The notes under the pieces were generated by a model. That model had not been told where the DNA came from. It saw only the letters and a list, made by a program, of their open reading frames with translations, and did not search any database. 64,000 nt of DNA from Amanita rubescens (Eukaryota > Basidiomycota > Agaricomycetes > Agaricales > Amanitaceae), in NCBI GenBank assembly GCA_015039365.1, contig WION01000048.1, positions 62,001 through 126,000 of the forward strand, in the 5' to 3' direction. Both the position numbers and the translations under genes were made by a program. Below, in pieces: positions 23,966-35,191 of this stretch (the first letter of the stretch is position 1; every line of letters starts with the position of its first letter).

Positions 23966-24547
23966 CAAGTTTCGTCTGGCAATGGTACCAATTCTTTGCC
24001 ATTGGACAAGAATAAGTGATCGCCAGCGATCCCTCATAAACACCCTGTATTATCATGAATCACCGTGAACGCGTCGTGATCAAAATATTGCTTCTATTGC
24101 TCATTTCATCATGAACCATCGTGATCATCAGTGGACCAAGTTGGAAATGGCGAAGGTGGCAAAGGGGAAGGGAAGGTGTAGGCAATGGAACTGGGTTGTT
24201 CACTGGATTCAGCGTCCGGAGTCTCCGAGCAAGACTGAAAGCACTGGCGCCGCCATCATTGGATGACGTGCACTAGGCGCTAGGCGCAACTTGTCGACTC
24301 GAAACGGCCAGCTCTGCTGCTAAGGGTGCAATTTTCGTTGTCGTGATGCTCTCCTCGCGCGCAACGTTGACGTGTGAGAGTTTGAAGACGCATTCATGCG
24401 CGCTCCGATATTGGCTGGACCTTGCTGGGCCTCAGCCTTATGCCAACTGCAATCTTCATACCTTTTCTCACTCACAAATCGCATGATATTAGACTCAGCG
24501 CTGCTTCGGCACTTTCGTCTATAGTTATCAGTTATTTTTGAAAAAAA

Positions 24548-25316
24548 TTAAAAAAAGGCAGACAGGGGCCTACATGGTCCTCGATCTAAGTCGAGCTGTG
24601 ATCTCCTACCATACCATAGAGGCAGAGTTGTATCTGGACCGACGCAGAAACGCTTGTGATGCCCGGCCCAGTAGGCCCAGAGGCGCTCCCGGCCACGTTC
24701 GGTATAGTACAGGCTTCCGCCAGCCGGGAAAGCAATCGACATCATCTTCGACTCAAGTGTAGCAAGTCGCCGTGAGATTGAAATAATTTCCCTTTCCCCT
24801 AGGTCAAACCATGTGTCGGTGCCTGGTACGGATTCCATAGAGATACACTCGGTCCCAGCCGCGTCGTTCGGCGCAGGCAAGTATATATACGCATCAGGTA
24901 TAGGCAGCCCAAAGGAACGGAGTAAGGCCATGGTAGCCACTGAGCTAACGACAGCAAAGTGCTTAGGAACCGTAGCCGAGTACGGGATGCGCGCCACCGT
25001 TCGGAAGGTACGGTTAAACCCACCCTCGGCTAGTTTTCCAGGCAGACGATGACGATATCATCAAGATTCTGATTGACGGACTCCGCTGCGAGGTTAGACA
25101 TATGCCCCAAGAATACCGTGTATTCAAAACGGTCGCTATGAAGATGCACCATGATAGAGAACGCGTGGGCCAACGGGTCGAGAGTAGTAGGAAATGTGAA
25201 ATAAACGCAGTGGGGAGCAAGGACGGCGCAGAGACAGCCAGACTGGAACTGCCGTTAGGTCGAAGACGAGCCTCGCGCTCCCAAGACAGGGCATGCCAAA
25301 GAGAGAGAGGCCGCAT
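24548..25316 (-). pseudogene. AIM9-like APH kinase pseudogene
   Basis: Read on the minus strand, the segment shows LAAESVNQNLDDIV, KLAEGGFNRTF, ARIPYSATVPKHFAVVSSVA, LPIPDAYIYLPAPNDAAGTE, LGEREIISISRRLA and AFPAGGSLYY, ending near RRSQLDLDRGP. This is the N-terminal half of the fungal AIM9/APH kinase family. A stretch between NRTF and ARIPY is missing, a stop and a frame change lie near 25035, and the C-terminal half with the HGD and DFE motifs is absent. It is a broken copy lying directly beside the LINE insertion point, with no sign of a functional product. Confidence 0.78.
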
Positions 25317-25343
25317 TTTGTAATCCCAATCAGTACGGTCAAT

Positions 25344-25356
25344 GACCGTTAAGGAA
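25344..25356 (+). repeat. LINE target-site duplication, left copy
   Basis: GACCGTTAAGGAA here is repeated exactly at 44420-44432, directly after the LINE poly(A). A 13-base duplication is typical of LINE insertion. Confidence 0.85.
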
Positions 25357-26969
25357 GAGATATCTAGGTTTCTTTTTCGATCCTTTTCTTAAATTTCATC
25401 ATCACGTCAAATACTATACTAACAAAGCGTTCAGTACTATTAGAGCCTGCGGAATGTTAGGAAACTCGCGTCGAGGATTGAGTCCCAGGAACCGCGCTCT
25501 AGCTTACAAGGCAATCACTCTCCCGGTGCTTACATACGGTCTTGCACTTTGGTATGCGGAGGATGGCAGAGGAGTAAAGAAACAGTTGATGGAGATGAAG
25601 AGAGTCCATAACTTCGCTCTGAGATGGATAACAGGCGCTTTTAGAGGATCCCCATCGGGCGCGCTAGAAATGATCGCTCACATCCCCCCCCTGGATGTAT
25701 GGTGCAATCTATGCATTTACGGTTACGCCGCCAGGATCCACACACTCCCAAACAACCACCTGCTTAAAGTCGCCTGGTCATCGGATCTAGTTAAACCCTC
25801 GTCTAGGAGGATAAGGCCCAAAAGACGCCCACGTCATCTCCCGAGCGACAATCCTAACACTAGACTCAGAGCCTTTAGAGGACAAATTAAAGAACAATTT
25901 GACACCTATCACCCCGTCAACAGACCGGGACACAGGGTCGAAGATGTGTATGGAGAAAACATCGAACGCACAAAAATGGACGCTCCAAAGAAAAATAGCG
26001 ATGAGTTTGGCGGGTGGATGAGAGAGTATCGAACGTGGCTCAGAGAGGTGGAAAGCGATGAGGATGCCACTGTCATCTACACTGATGGCGGTTACTGGAA
26101 AGACAAAAGGCGAGGACGAGCTGCCTTCGTCCTGTCTGACCATGGATTATTTGACATTGCGGACACAGCCGACTGCCCGGCAGGCTCCTCTTACGATGCA
26201 GAAATAGTGGCCCTAGGAATGGCGGTTGCGTGGGCGGCTGCAAACAAAGAACGAATCAGACCCAACCTTTGGTTCATTATTGACAACAAAAGCGTCATTC
26301 AAGGCGCCCTGAACATGGACGCACACACCAATCAGATGGAGTCTGTCAGAATAAATCTCCTACTCTTGGACCTCTTTGTGGACAACACCATTCGGTCCCT
26401 TCATTTCGCACACTGCCCATCGCATTCAGGCATTGAAGGCAATGAGAAGGCGGACTCACTCGCTTCCCGCGCACCCCCAGCTACGACGGGACCCTTAATA
26501 TTGAAACAACACTTCACCGACGAGCAAAGGCGCCGCATGAACAACCTCTGGAGAATCAGAGCCAGTTCCCAAGCTTACAGAGGCCGACAATGGCTCGCTG
26601 TCAAATATAATCGAAAGCGCTTCCTACCCATGCTAGGCTCTTCAACGAAGAGAAAGAGATTCTTCTTTGAAATGGCGGATGACGATAGAGAGAGGATGAC
26701 GAGAATTACATATGCGATGACCAACCACGCACCGACAGGAGAACACAACCAAAGAATGTTCCCGGACAAATCAACAGATTGCCCAACGTGCCAACCTGGG
26801 ACTTACCAATCACGCGAGCACATCCTAACACGATGCAGGTATCACTTTTCTTTTCCTTCATTACGCGAATGGACTAACGATCCGAAAAACGACGTATCAC
26901 TTACTAAAATCATCAAAGAAAATCCTACTATATTTTCGTTTACTGATCTTCCCCTCGATGTACCATAGT
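25357..26969 (+). mobile_element. 5'-truncated LINE retrotransposon with RNase H, left part
   Basis: The open frame runs from about 25358 to 26968. It begins inside the reverse transcriptase (RYLGFFFDPFLKFHHHV, then NKAFSTIRACGMLGNS and LAYKAITLPVLTYGLALWY), so the 5' two thirds of the element are missing. A full RNase H domain follows, with IYTDGGYW, DAEIVALGMAVAW, FIIDNKSV and GIEGNEKADSLA supplying the acidic residues. A CCHC-like end has CPTCQPGTYQSREHI and RCRYH. The frame ends with the stop at 26966-26968. The untranslated tail and poly(A) are now at 44242-44419 because a 17 kb element inserted here. The coding part looks undamaged, so the LINE is young, although truncated at birth. Confidence 0.9.
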
Positions 26970-26995
26970 ATGTTGCGCGAAATTGGACCAAACCT
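26970..26995 (+). repeat. left terminal inverted repeat
   Basis: The segment GCGCGAAATTGGACC... continues to CAAACCT, pairing with the inverted sequence at 44207-44233. About 17 of 20 bases match in the core. Confidence 0.75.
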
Positions 26996-27015
26996 AAACA
27001 TTGGGAAAAATTGTG

Positions 27016-27262
27016 CGTGATCATCCATCCCACGCGTGGCCAATTAATGACCACGCGTGGCCACGCGTTATCATGCATGGCCATGCATTATGGTCATTTT
27101 CCCATTTTTTTTGTCCCATGCATGGTAACGAATCCATCCAAAAGTAGTGCGTGGGTCGCACATGATAATTCATTAACCTTCCAAATCCCCAATTTCCCCA
27201 ACTCGTTGCCCACTCGTGGCTAACGCGTTGGCCACCCATCGCCACGCATTACCATGAGATTA
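27016..27262 (+). repeat. left subterminal palindromic array
   Basis: Short palindromic words such as CCACGCGTGGCCA, GCGTTATCATGCATGGC and GGCTAACGCGTTGGCC recur at irregular spacing. The same words in other order occur at 43870-44210. Arrays like this next to transposon ends usually bind the transposase; that role is inferred here. Confidence 0.75.
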
Positions 27263-27485
27263 GATATGTACGTTAAAATACATTGCATTTCACGTAGTTG
27301 CCGCAATTGTAAATACATAATACTATTATAATTGATAACATCTATATGTATAGAATCCTAATACGATAGCAAGAAAGCACTGCGTATAAAAACAACTAGT
27401 ATGTACAGTGAGTCCCCAATGACTCTTCGATAGCAAGATAGCAAGAAGGAGAGCGTGCGGTCAAGGAAACCAATAACAAACGGTC

Positions 27486-28798
27486 CTAGATGCTGTTGGT
27501 ATTGTCTCCATCATCTTCATCATCGGCGTCATAGCCGTCGTCACTCTCGAGGTTATGATAGACGCTACCACTATCGTCTATATCGGCGTCGTAGACGTCA
27601 TTGCGCCCGATGCTTGTGCAGCGCGGAATACTGAACTGCGACGCGTCTGTGTCGGTATCATCTCCATTGGTATCGTAATCGACATCGCCTTCGACGCCGG
27701 AGCTGTTCTCGTATGTGTCGGTCGTATCTGGCGACATAATGTTCTGAGGAACATGTGGGGCAGATAAGTTATTTATGTGTGAAAGAGTTGTGGTGTTGAA
27801 ATCGAGTACGCGGCTGCCAGACGAGGAGAAATGGAAGACAGGCTATGGCACCGTTAGCAAAATGACAGAGAAGGAAAGATTCGATACTCACTGGATAACC
27901 GTTACCGTGATCATTTGTCCCTACAAATCTCCCGCTGCCTTCGGTGTTGAATCTGCCTTCGGCATTGAAATCGAGTATGGGGCCACCAGACGAAGAGGAA
28001 TGGAGCACAGACTATGACCCGTTAGCAGAACGACGGACAACGAAGGATTTTACACTCACCGGAGAGTGATCCACCGTTCTCTCGCCATCTTCCTGTACGA
28101 ATCTTTCCCTGCATTCGGCGTTGAAATCCAGTACGGGCGTACCAGACGAAGAGGAAAGGAGCACACGCTATGACCCGTTAGCAAAACGACGCAGAACGAA
28201 GGATTCGACACTCACCGGAGAACCGTTACCGTAGTCCACCGTTCTCTCGCTACCTTCCTGCGTAGACGCCAGCAGTCTGCGACTGTAAGAAGATTAATAC
28301 ATTGTACGTTGACCCGGGTACTTACTTTTCAGTGTCAAACTTCATTTTGTTGCGGACGGACTTGGTGGTAGTTGAAGACGAGTGCTAAGTAAATAAGTCC
28401 TCGCCGTCATTCAAAGCAAACAAGACCGTACTCACCTTTATAAGCGGTGACTGAACGATTGTGGTGGTGGAGGAAGCAGTCACGTTCTAACACGCTGAAA
28501 GTCAATTCTTGCGGTCAATAGAGCAAATAAGACCGCGCTTACTTTTTTACGGTCTAGCTACGAAACTTTGTAGTGGTGGTGGGTGATCGGTGATGGTAGA
28601 AGTAAAGGACTGTGTTTATTGATTCTCGCGGTCACTGAAGGCAATAGAGCCGTACTCACGTTTTACGGTTGGAGGGATTACTGAAAGATAATAGTTGAAG
28701 TATATCGCGTTCCAATGAGTAAATAGAGCCGTACTCACGTTTGAACGTGGTGTAATGACTGATGTTGCGACTGATAGAAGAATGATAACAACCGACAT
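27486..28798 (-). CDS. element gene with triplicated exons and acidic C-terminus
   Basis: Read on the minus strand, the 3' exons join in phase without stops. First, TASSTTTIVQSPLIK, HSSSTTTKSVRNKMKFDTEN and RLLASTQEGSERTVDYGNGSP. Then three related exons: VLLSSSSGTPVLDFNAE, VLHSSSSGGPILDFNAE and VFHFSSSGSRVLDFNTT. It ends with an Asp-rich tail (YDADIDDSGSVYHNLESDDG) and a stop at 27486-27488. The introns between the repeated exons are themselves related (gtgagt...gctaacgg...catag), so the duplication unit was exon plus intron. The likely start is the ATG at 28796-28798, with a hydrophobic leader VVIILLSVATSV, inside the inner inverted repeat. Exons 1-3 could not be joined in one frame, so the 5' end is uncertain. 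The product might be secreted. No family is recognised. Confidence 0.5.
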
Positions 28799-29110
28799 AA
28801 GAGTTGTTGTTCGCGCGGCCTAGAGTGACGCGTATTTTGAACTGTCGTCCAACTCGCCCTCCTCGAGTCTTCCGTCATGCATTATCTGGATTCTAATACA
28901 TTAATGGTGTCCTTAATGTACTGCTACCACTGAATTACATGGACTTCCTCTTCTCCCCAGCACCTGGTGGTTAGTGATAAATTAAACCACCAGAATGAGA
29001 TCGAATATACCTTTTTTCCTCTGCTCACGCCGATGCCTCCTACTAGTCACTTCGGCGAACGTCGTCGAATCAGCTCAATTGATCATTATTCCCGTGACGT
29101 CACCGAATAC
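28590..29110 (+). repeat. inner inverted repeat, left arm
   Basis: This arm matches 43130-43690 in inverted orientation with moderate divergence, for example the shared words cctcgagtcttccgtcatgc and tagagtgacgcgtattttga. The right arm has about 65 bases more between gtcgtcgaatca and gatcattatt. It includes the 5' end of the element's leftmost gene. Confidence 0.85.
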
Positions 29111-29306
29111 CCCGAACGCATCCACTGCTGATCTCCTAAAAGAGAATAGACACTACCACTCCTTGGGGATGTACGGAGAAACACATATCTATTTGAATTC
29201 ATGTCCCCATTTGAGGTGGGGCGGCTACCCGGGCATCCCGAGCTCCAAAGTTACCTGCGACAACGCGGAAAAAGTGTAACCCCCACGGCCGGGGCCCGTC
29301 TACGGC

Positions 29307-32300
29307 ATGTGCTCGGAGAACCTATCCGAGGAACGGGAAAACATGAAAAAAAAAAAGCCTCTCTCTACGCATCCCTTGCTCCCCTCTCTCATGCCCGCCG
29401 TAAAGCCTTTACCAGAACGCGAGGCATGCGCTTGGCACAACTGCGACTGCCCCTTGGCAATTTTTCCTGGAGTCCGAACCGTCGCTAATAACCCTAACGA
29501 GGGATGCGTCTGCAAGCATCCTTGGTGGATGCACATACCAGCCAGTTCGGCCTCCACAGCATGTGGTGGTTGCCCCTTGAGCCACTGTGGAGGGTATCAT
29601 CCCGCGGTAGGGCTTCGGTGAACTATCAGATACGTCAGTAACTTATGTCTAAGGAAATAGGACGAAGGGCACCGTCGACCTTGTGTCTGTGGCCAGCCGT
29701 ACGGAAGCCACCAGCAGCTTGTCTCGGCTCCATCCGAGCACACAGATGCGGCTGCTGTGGCGCGCGCCCCTCGGGCACACGCGTACACCGATGTCGTTGG
29801 GGCTCCATCCGAGCACGACATAGATGCGGCTACTGTGGCGCGCGCCCCTCCGGCACACGCGTACACCGATGTCATTGGGAGAGTACGGGGGTTTGACACC
29901 TATAGCTCCTCGACCCCCAATCCTCCTCCTTCCACCGTCAACGCCGCCAATCGGGATCGAATCCAGGCAGCTGAGAAACATAGGGGCAGGAATTCCCAAA
30001 ATCGCAACAGAGGGACCCGCCCCCATCAGGAACGACTCGCTGCTGCCGAACACGTTGTTGCAGCCATTGAACTTAATTTCGTAATATGGCCCTTTGTTGT
30101 GCGTCTGCCTCTGTCACGGATTTAGAACCTCTTCACTAACTTCAGATACAGTGTGACATTACCTCTTCGTACGAGGGACATGCGCCGCCCAAACCGAAGT
30201 TCAACGAGCGGAAATTCGGAGCGGTAGTCGATTTGCTATCTAAGCACAACCTGATATTTCCTGTGAATTTGACTCCAGACACGCCAGAACCGTGGAAGGT
30301 AATCGATCGGGTTTTACACGAGCACCTAAGGACGCATGAATTCAAGCTTAAACGTTCAGACAAAGACGATGGCAACACCTTCAATTCATTGGCTTGGGAC
30401 GTCTTGGGTCGTAAAACGAAGGCCCAAGAGAATTTCCAAACCGGATTAGCCGCCCTCGGTAATTTTACGGTCCAATTCTTGAATCGCCAAGCAACGGAGG
30501 TGAAGATAGAGAGTACTGGCCGCAAGGTTTCTTGTGTCTTGCTCGGTATGTGTTTGCCCCGTTGTCCTCAACGTGTCTTCCGCTCAACTCCCGTACTAGC
30601 GCCGACAGAGGGCAACCTCCGCGGTCCCGTCTCTAACCTGGATAGGGACGCGCCCCTCTGTCACCTCGCCCATGCCTGCTTCCCATGGCGTCTACTGGCG
30701 CATTTCAAATGGCTTAATCTCAAAACGAACGTCCAAGGGAGCCGTTGTATTAATAGAGAATGCCCCAACCGTAATTCTCTCCGTCGTCGTCGATCCCCTT
30801 CGACAACGGTAAGGACATTAACGAAACGCCCGTCCCACTTCTGAACCAATCTCAACAGCCTAATGCCCGAAATGTCAGACAGCGTCCAACCAATTCTAAG
30901 GAGGAAACGGATGAAGAAAGGAGTAGCGATGATCGTTCTCCATCTCCTAGAGTAGGTCATGGTTTGAGCCATGATTCCTATTCTCATACCTTCCCCACAG
31001 GCGCCACGCCGTCACTTCGCCAAGCCGGACTATATGGAGGTATCAGATGATGAAGACATGAACGATGATGAAGACGACGATGAAGACGATGGAGACGTCC
31101 CCGCCGAGCTCGCCATGCCTAAAGCAGATATTGAAGAGGAAGAGTTTGAAGAAGACGACGAGGTCCAAATTGTGAACCCTCCTCGCGGTGATGATATGGC
31201 AATTGAGAGGGACGGCCACCTTATAGATGATAGCTTATATGATCCCGTGGAATCCCCGGTTCTGAACAACTTGAGAGCCCTACTCGACAACGACGATGAC
31301 GAGCAGAAACTTCTTCGACTCGACATGAAAACCCTCGAAGCGTGGCAGAACCACCTTCGGGCCCAAAGTGGCCAAGAAACTTTCACCATCCAAGCCCCCA
31401 CTTTCAAGGAGGCCTCGCAGACGTTAATCGATATGGTGAGGGTGTGGAGAATCGAGGTGGACGATAGGAAAAACAAGCCTGCACATTTGACGATGGGGGC
31501 GGGCCCGCACCAATACCAGCCGATACCGCCCGTTGAATGTGAGATCAAGTCCTGGCGAGGGCTTTTGACTCCTCTTCGCCCTTTTGTCTTGTAAGTGGCA
31601 ATGTACCTCGCAGAAACACCCGTTGATGTGGATTCAGAGGTGAAGAAGCCGCCGGCGCGAACGGTGACGGCCCTGCGCAAAGTATCTACCAGGGAGCTTT
31701 GACCATGCGCCTAAACGATTCCAAACGTTGGGTTTCCTTCCAAGGAACATATAGCTCTTTGAACTTCGGTCATCCTCCCGGTCTTCACCCCACCAGAGGA
31801 AAGGTAGAATTCCAGGTAGACGGTTCTTTAACTGCCCTGGTGATGATTCAACTCCTAGTGGAGCCCCACCCGATCAACCCGTTCCTGGTGTACGCCGCTC
31901 TCTTCAATAGCCCTGCGTGCCTTGAATTCCTCTTGCACCCTTATAAAGACTACCACCCCAACCACCTGCTCGCAATGATCCAGGATAAGTCAACACGCGA
32001 CACTTTTGCTGCGGCACTTGTCTTCCCAGTTGGGGAAAAACTCGACCCGGCAAAAATCGCCAAAAATCTAGTCTGCCAACGAGCGGTGGAGAAGGATCTT
32101 TCTCCTGCCGGTCTATTTATGGACCCTCTCGATGAAGCTCAACACAAGAACTTCATGCACCTCATCCTGTCGGACCTGCTCGTTGGAACTGGGAAACCAT
32201 GGGAACATGATCAATTCCTAGCTTTCACCGAGGGACTCCGTATGCATACCTTGATCGGCTCTCTCGTCACTGACGTGGGTTTTGATACACAAAACGACAT

Positions 32301-32887
32301 GTACCTATACGCCTTCAAGCTGGTGTCTACTCTCTGGAACAACAGGATCGAATCCTATTATGACGTCTTCAACCGGATTTCCTTTCGTTACGGGTGTGAA
32401 CGTCAACACGAGCGGGAGGCCAGGCTTTACGCTCAGCTATTTATCATACGTTTCTACCGTTGGATCCGCGGTAAGGGCCATCCACGTCAGCTAGTCGGAA
32501 GCGTCGTGGCGAAGGATAAATACGAAAGCAGTTTGAAATCACCGCACACCACGAGGGCCGAAGTGTTTTGGAAGGCGGTATCTGACATGGTCGTCCTGCC
32601 TCCGAACAAGGACCAAGACGTCACGGTAAGTCGTTGTCCAGGTTCTCTTGCCACCCTTCCCTTGTTAACCCCTGCCTCAGCTACGCCTGAAATATATGCC
32701 GTCACTGCTCCCTTCTCGACACCGAGCGTCTGTGGTGATCCACACTTGCTTCAAAGAGATGTCCATTGTTTTAGATCCGGATGTCAAGAACTTGCTCCTT
32801 GAACCTAACGACAAAGCGCAAACTATCTTTGATCTGTGGTTCCACGTCTTGATGGCCTCTTCGGCGAATGATTATAACGCAATTTAA
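29307..32887 (+). CDS. large element-borne protein with Cys-rich N-terminus, unknown function
   Basis: Exon 1 (from 29307) encodes a Cys/His cluster, CAWHNCDCP, then GCVCKHPWWMH and CGGCPLSHC, which could bind zinc. Exon 2 holds two tandem copies of a 27-residue unit (VARAPRAHAYTDVVGAPSEH and its repeat). Exon 3 has KFGAVVDLLSKHNLIFPVNL. The middle is acidic (SDDEDMNDDEDDDEDDGD). The 3' exons, 31611-32625 and 32682-32887, give RWVSFQGTYSSLNFG, PHPINPFLVYAALF, QHEREARLYAQLFIIRFYRW and a last segment with IFDLWFHVLMASSANDYNAI. That final block matches my memory of a highly multiplied agaricomycete family of unknown function. Splicing between 30540 and 30960 is unresolved. Possible role: a structural or accessory protein of the element. 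Confidence 0.6.
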
Positions 32888-33031
32888 ATTGTTCATACAT
32901 GTAAAATTGTACTTGGCGTCAGTAAACGGCAGAATTAATGAGATGATGCGTTCTCTCACAGTTCCGTATACGATGACTTGAATGCAATACTGAGCTTCTT
33001 CTACTCTACTACGACATAGATTAAGAGCTAT

Positions 33032-35097
33032 TTAGAATAGGTCTCGGCACCACACGAGAGCACATATCCAGACCCTAGTCTTTACGTCCATGTCGTAAGT
33101 ATTCATGTCAAATTCCCTTTGAAGGACAGCGTCCAGTCCGTCCACTTGATCCATAGTCAATGGGCAGTCCGGTGGTTCACACGGCACATCGTTCATCCTG
33201 TCCGGCGCGTAATCGTCGAAGGGATTCTCGCCCCTCTCTTGCAACGCCTGAATGAGATCTTCATCGTCCATATCTTCCCAATCAATACCAAACTGGCCCA
33301 GATCGCGGACGTCCTCCTCTTGTATCCTTATGTCATCCACAGCCATGCGTCTTGCCAACCCAATCATGAACATATCCCGCGGCGCCTGGTTCCTCTGTCC
33401 CTTGAGTCGCATGACGTGTGAATTCCATTGCGCCGTCCATCGCTGGATGTCATCGTTTACGTTGGCAAGGAATAGGTGATGCAACAACCATAGGTGCGCA
33501 GCTGAATCCACTCGCAGTCCGTGTTCCTCTTCCAGAGCTCGGAAGAAGGGTTTCCACTTCGCGATGATGATACGTCCCACTTCTACCCATAACCTTTCAA
33601 TCCGAATGTTGTGCACGGACCTAAATCTCTGTTCAACGCTTGCATTATTCGCTCTCGATTGTCAACGCTTTACCTTCCCCATATGTATGATCCGCGATTT
33701 TCACCTCGTTGCTCCATCATGTATGCGGCCACTCGGACATTTTCCGTTCCATGGTCCCCACGGACTCGACTTGGAAGGCCATTTTTTGTAACAGCCTCTA
33801 CAAAGACGTTTAGAACGGTGGCCGCCCTATTGTTCGTGCTGCATCTTATTCCCGTCACGTAGCGGGATTTACCATCGATAAAGCCGTGAATCACGAATTT
33901 CCATCGAATAAGTTCTGAAAGCCAGTTAGCACGAGCCTGGAGAAACACGAACAAATGCGGACTCACTATGATTTCCATCGTGATGCCACAAGGAATTTAC
34001 TTCTGGGACCGAATACACTCGCCTCTGGATAGGTCGGTTGACGAAGCGGGGTTGCAACCCTCGCACTCTGATCAAAGAGTCCCGTATGCGATCTCGCTGG
34101 ACAGTGAAACCTTGGGATCGGATATCACCCTTGACCGAGATTAGACTGTAGTTGGGGAAGCATTCTAGAATGCTTCCCACTAAGCGATCCAGACCCGCCG
34201 GATCACCTTTGAAGTCAAAACGCGTCGGTCCAGTAGGATGCCACTCCTTGGCTTCAGTCCCATCAGCTCGAACAATGTTCCGGATGACGGGTGGCGCGGG
34301 CTCGGCAAGGCCATAATCAATAAGGCGTCGGCGAACAGTTCGGGCAGAACACCCCACAGCTTTGCCAATGTCGATTAGCGTCATTCCGGCACTCGCGAAT
34401 GACAGAAATTTCTTGTCTATCACGGTACGAGGTCGACCTCCGCGCGGCCGCCCTTCTCTGTGAGCCAATGGCAACGGATCCCTCTCTGCGTCGTCTAGAG
34501 CTGCCGCTATGGATGCATTTAAACTTTCCAGCATCTGTTTAACCGACACTTGTAAAAAATCATATTCGTCTTGTTCCAATAGGTTTCGTGCCTACATGAG
34601 AGCACATGTCTCACATTGTCTCACATTGTACATAAGATGACTCTCACGTACCCGTTCCGCATCAGCAGCAAAAGCGCGTACTTCGTCCAATTGGGCCCGA
34701 AGTCGAGTGACATCTCCATTTTGGATGCGAAGGGAGAGGGCTACGCGTTGAGCTATGTCTTCGTACGCGTTTATCAGAGCATCGGCACGATTCACGACCA
34801 ACCGGGCGTGAGGCGGGTGGCCGACGGCCGCGTTTAAAACTTCGATCATCTGGTTAATATTGGCATGTAGGAATTCATATTCTTCTTGCTCTAATACGTG
34901 TTGCGCCTGCATTGCGTGAGAGTCTCGCATTAAGATAAATTATCTTGACATACCCGTTCGGCGTCTACCGCAAACGCACGTACTTCGTCTAACTGGTCCT
35001 GAAGGCGCACGCCATCTCCTTGATGGATGCGAAGAGAGAGGTGGACGCGTCTGGATAGGTCTTCATATGTCGCTATCAGAGCTTGGGTGGGATCCAT
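33032..35097 (-). CDS. D,D35E integrase/transposase with HTH domain
   Basis: Five exons (34954-35097, 34652-34906, 33967-34591, 33674-33914, 33032-33620) give 617 residues in one frame. The N-terminus holds a repeated helical unit: [19 protein letters not shown] and [19 protein letters not shown], and LEQEEYEFL and [10 protein letters not shown] helix-turn-helix follows ([20 protein letters not shown]). The catalytic core runs from [18 protein letters not shown] through [24 protein letters not shown] and [14 protein letters not shown]. The acidic residues are about D337, D395 and E430, a D,D35E spacing like retroviral and IS3-type integrases. The [14 protein letters not shown] type is known to me from fish and fungal genomes as an rve-like core. 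The gene is intact, so the element may still move. The C-terminus ([13 protein letters not shown]) is acidic. Confidence 0.88.
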
Positions 35098-35191
35098 GAT
35101 AAACTGGACGGGCCGAGGGGACTTCGCTTTCTGGCGGAATTTAAATACACGGAATAATTTTTTTTCAGGTTGTTGCTTTCCTCCCAGCCCT
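35098..35191. promoter_or_regulatory. divergent promoter between integrase and neighbouring element gene
   Basis: Ninety-four bases separate the two start codons. A run of seven T at 35159-35165 and the sequence tttaaatacac near 35140 could serve as core promoter for either direction. Co-expression of both genes is a reasonable inference. Confidence 0.5.

Noticed and set aside
27486..28017. Plus-strand open frames at 27555-27767 and 27775-28017 as genes
   Set aside because: They are shadows of the minus-strand repeated exons, which splice in phase and give a coherent acidic protein.
31030..31680. A 216-codon minus-strand Ser-rich frame
   Set aside because: It is the complement of the acidic GAT/GAC-rich part of the element-borne protein at 29307-32887.
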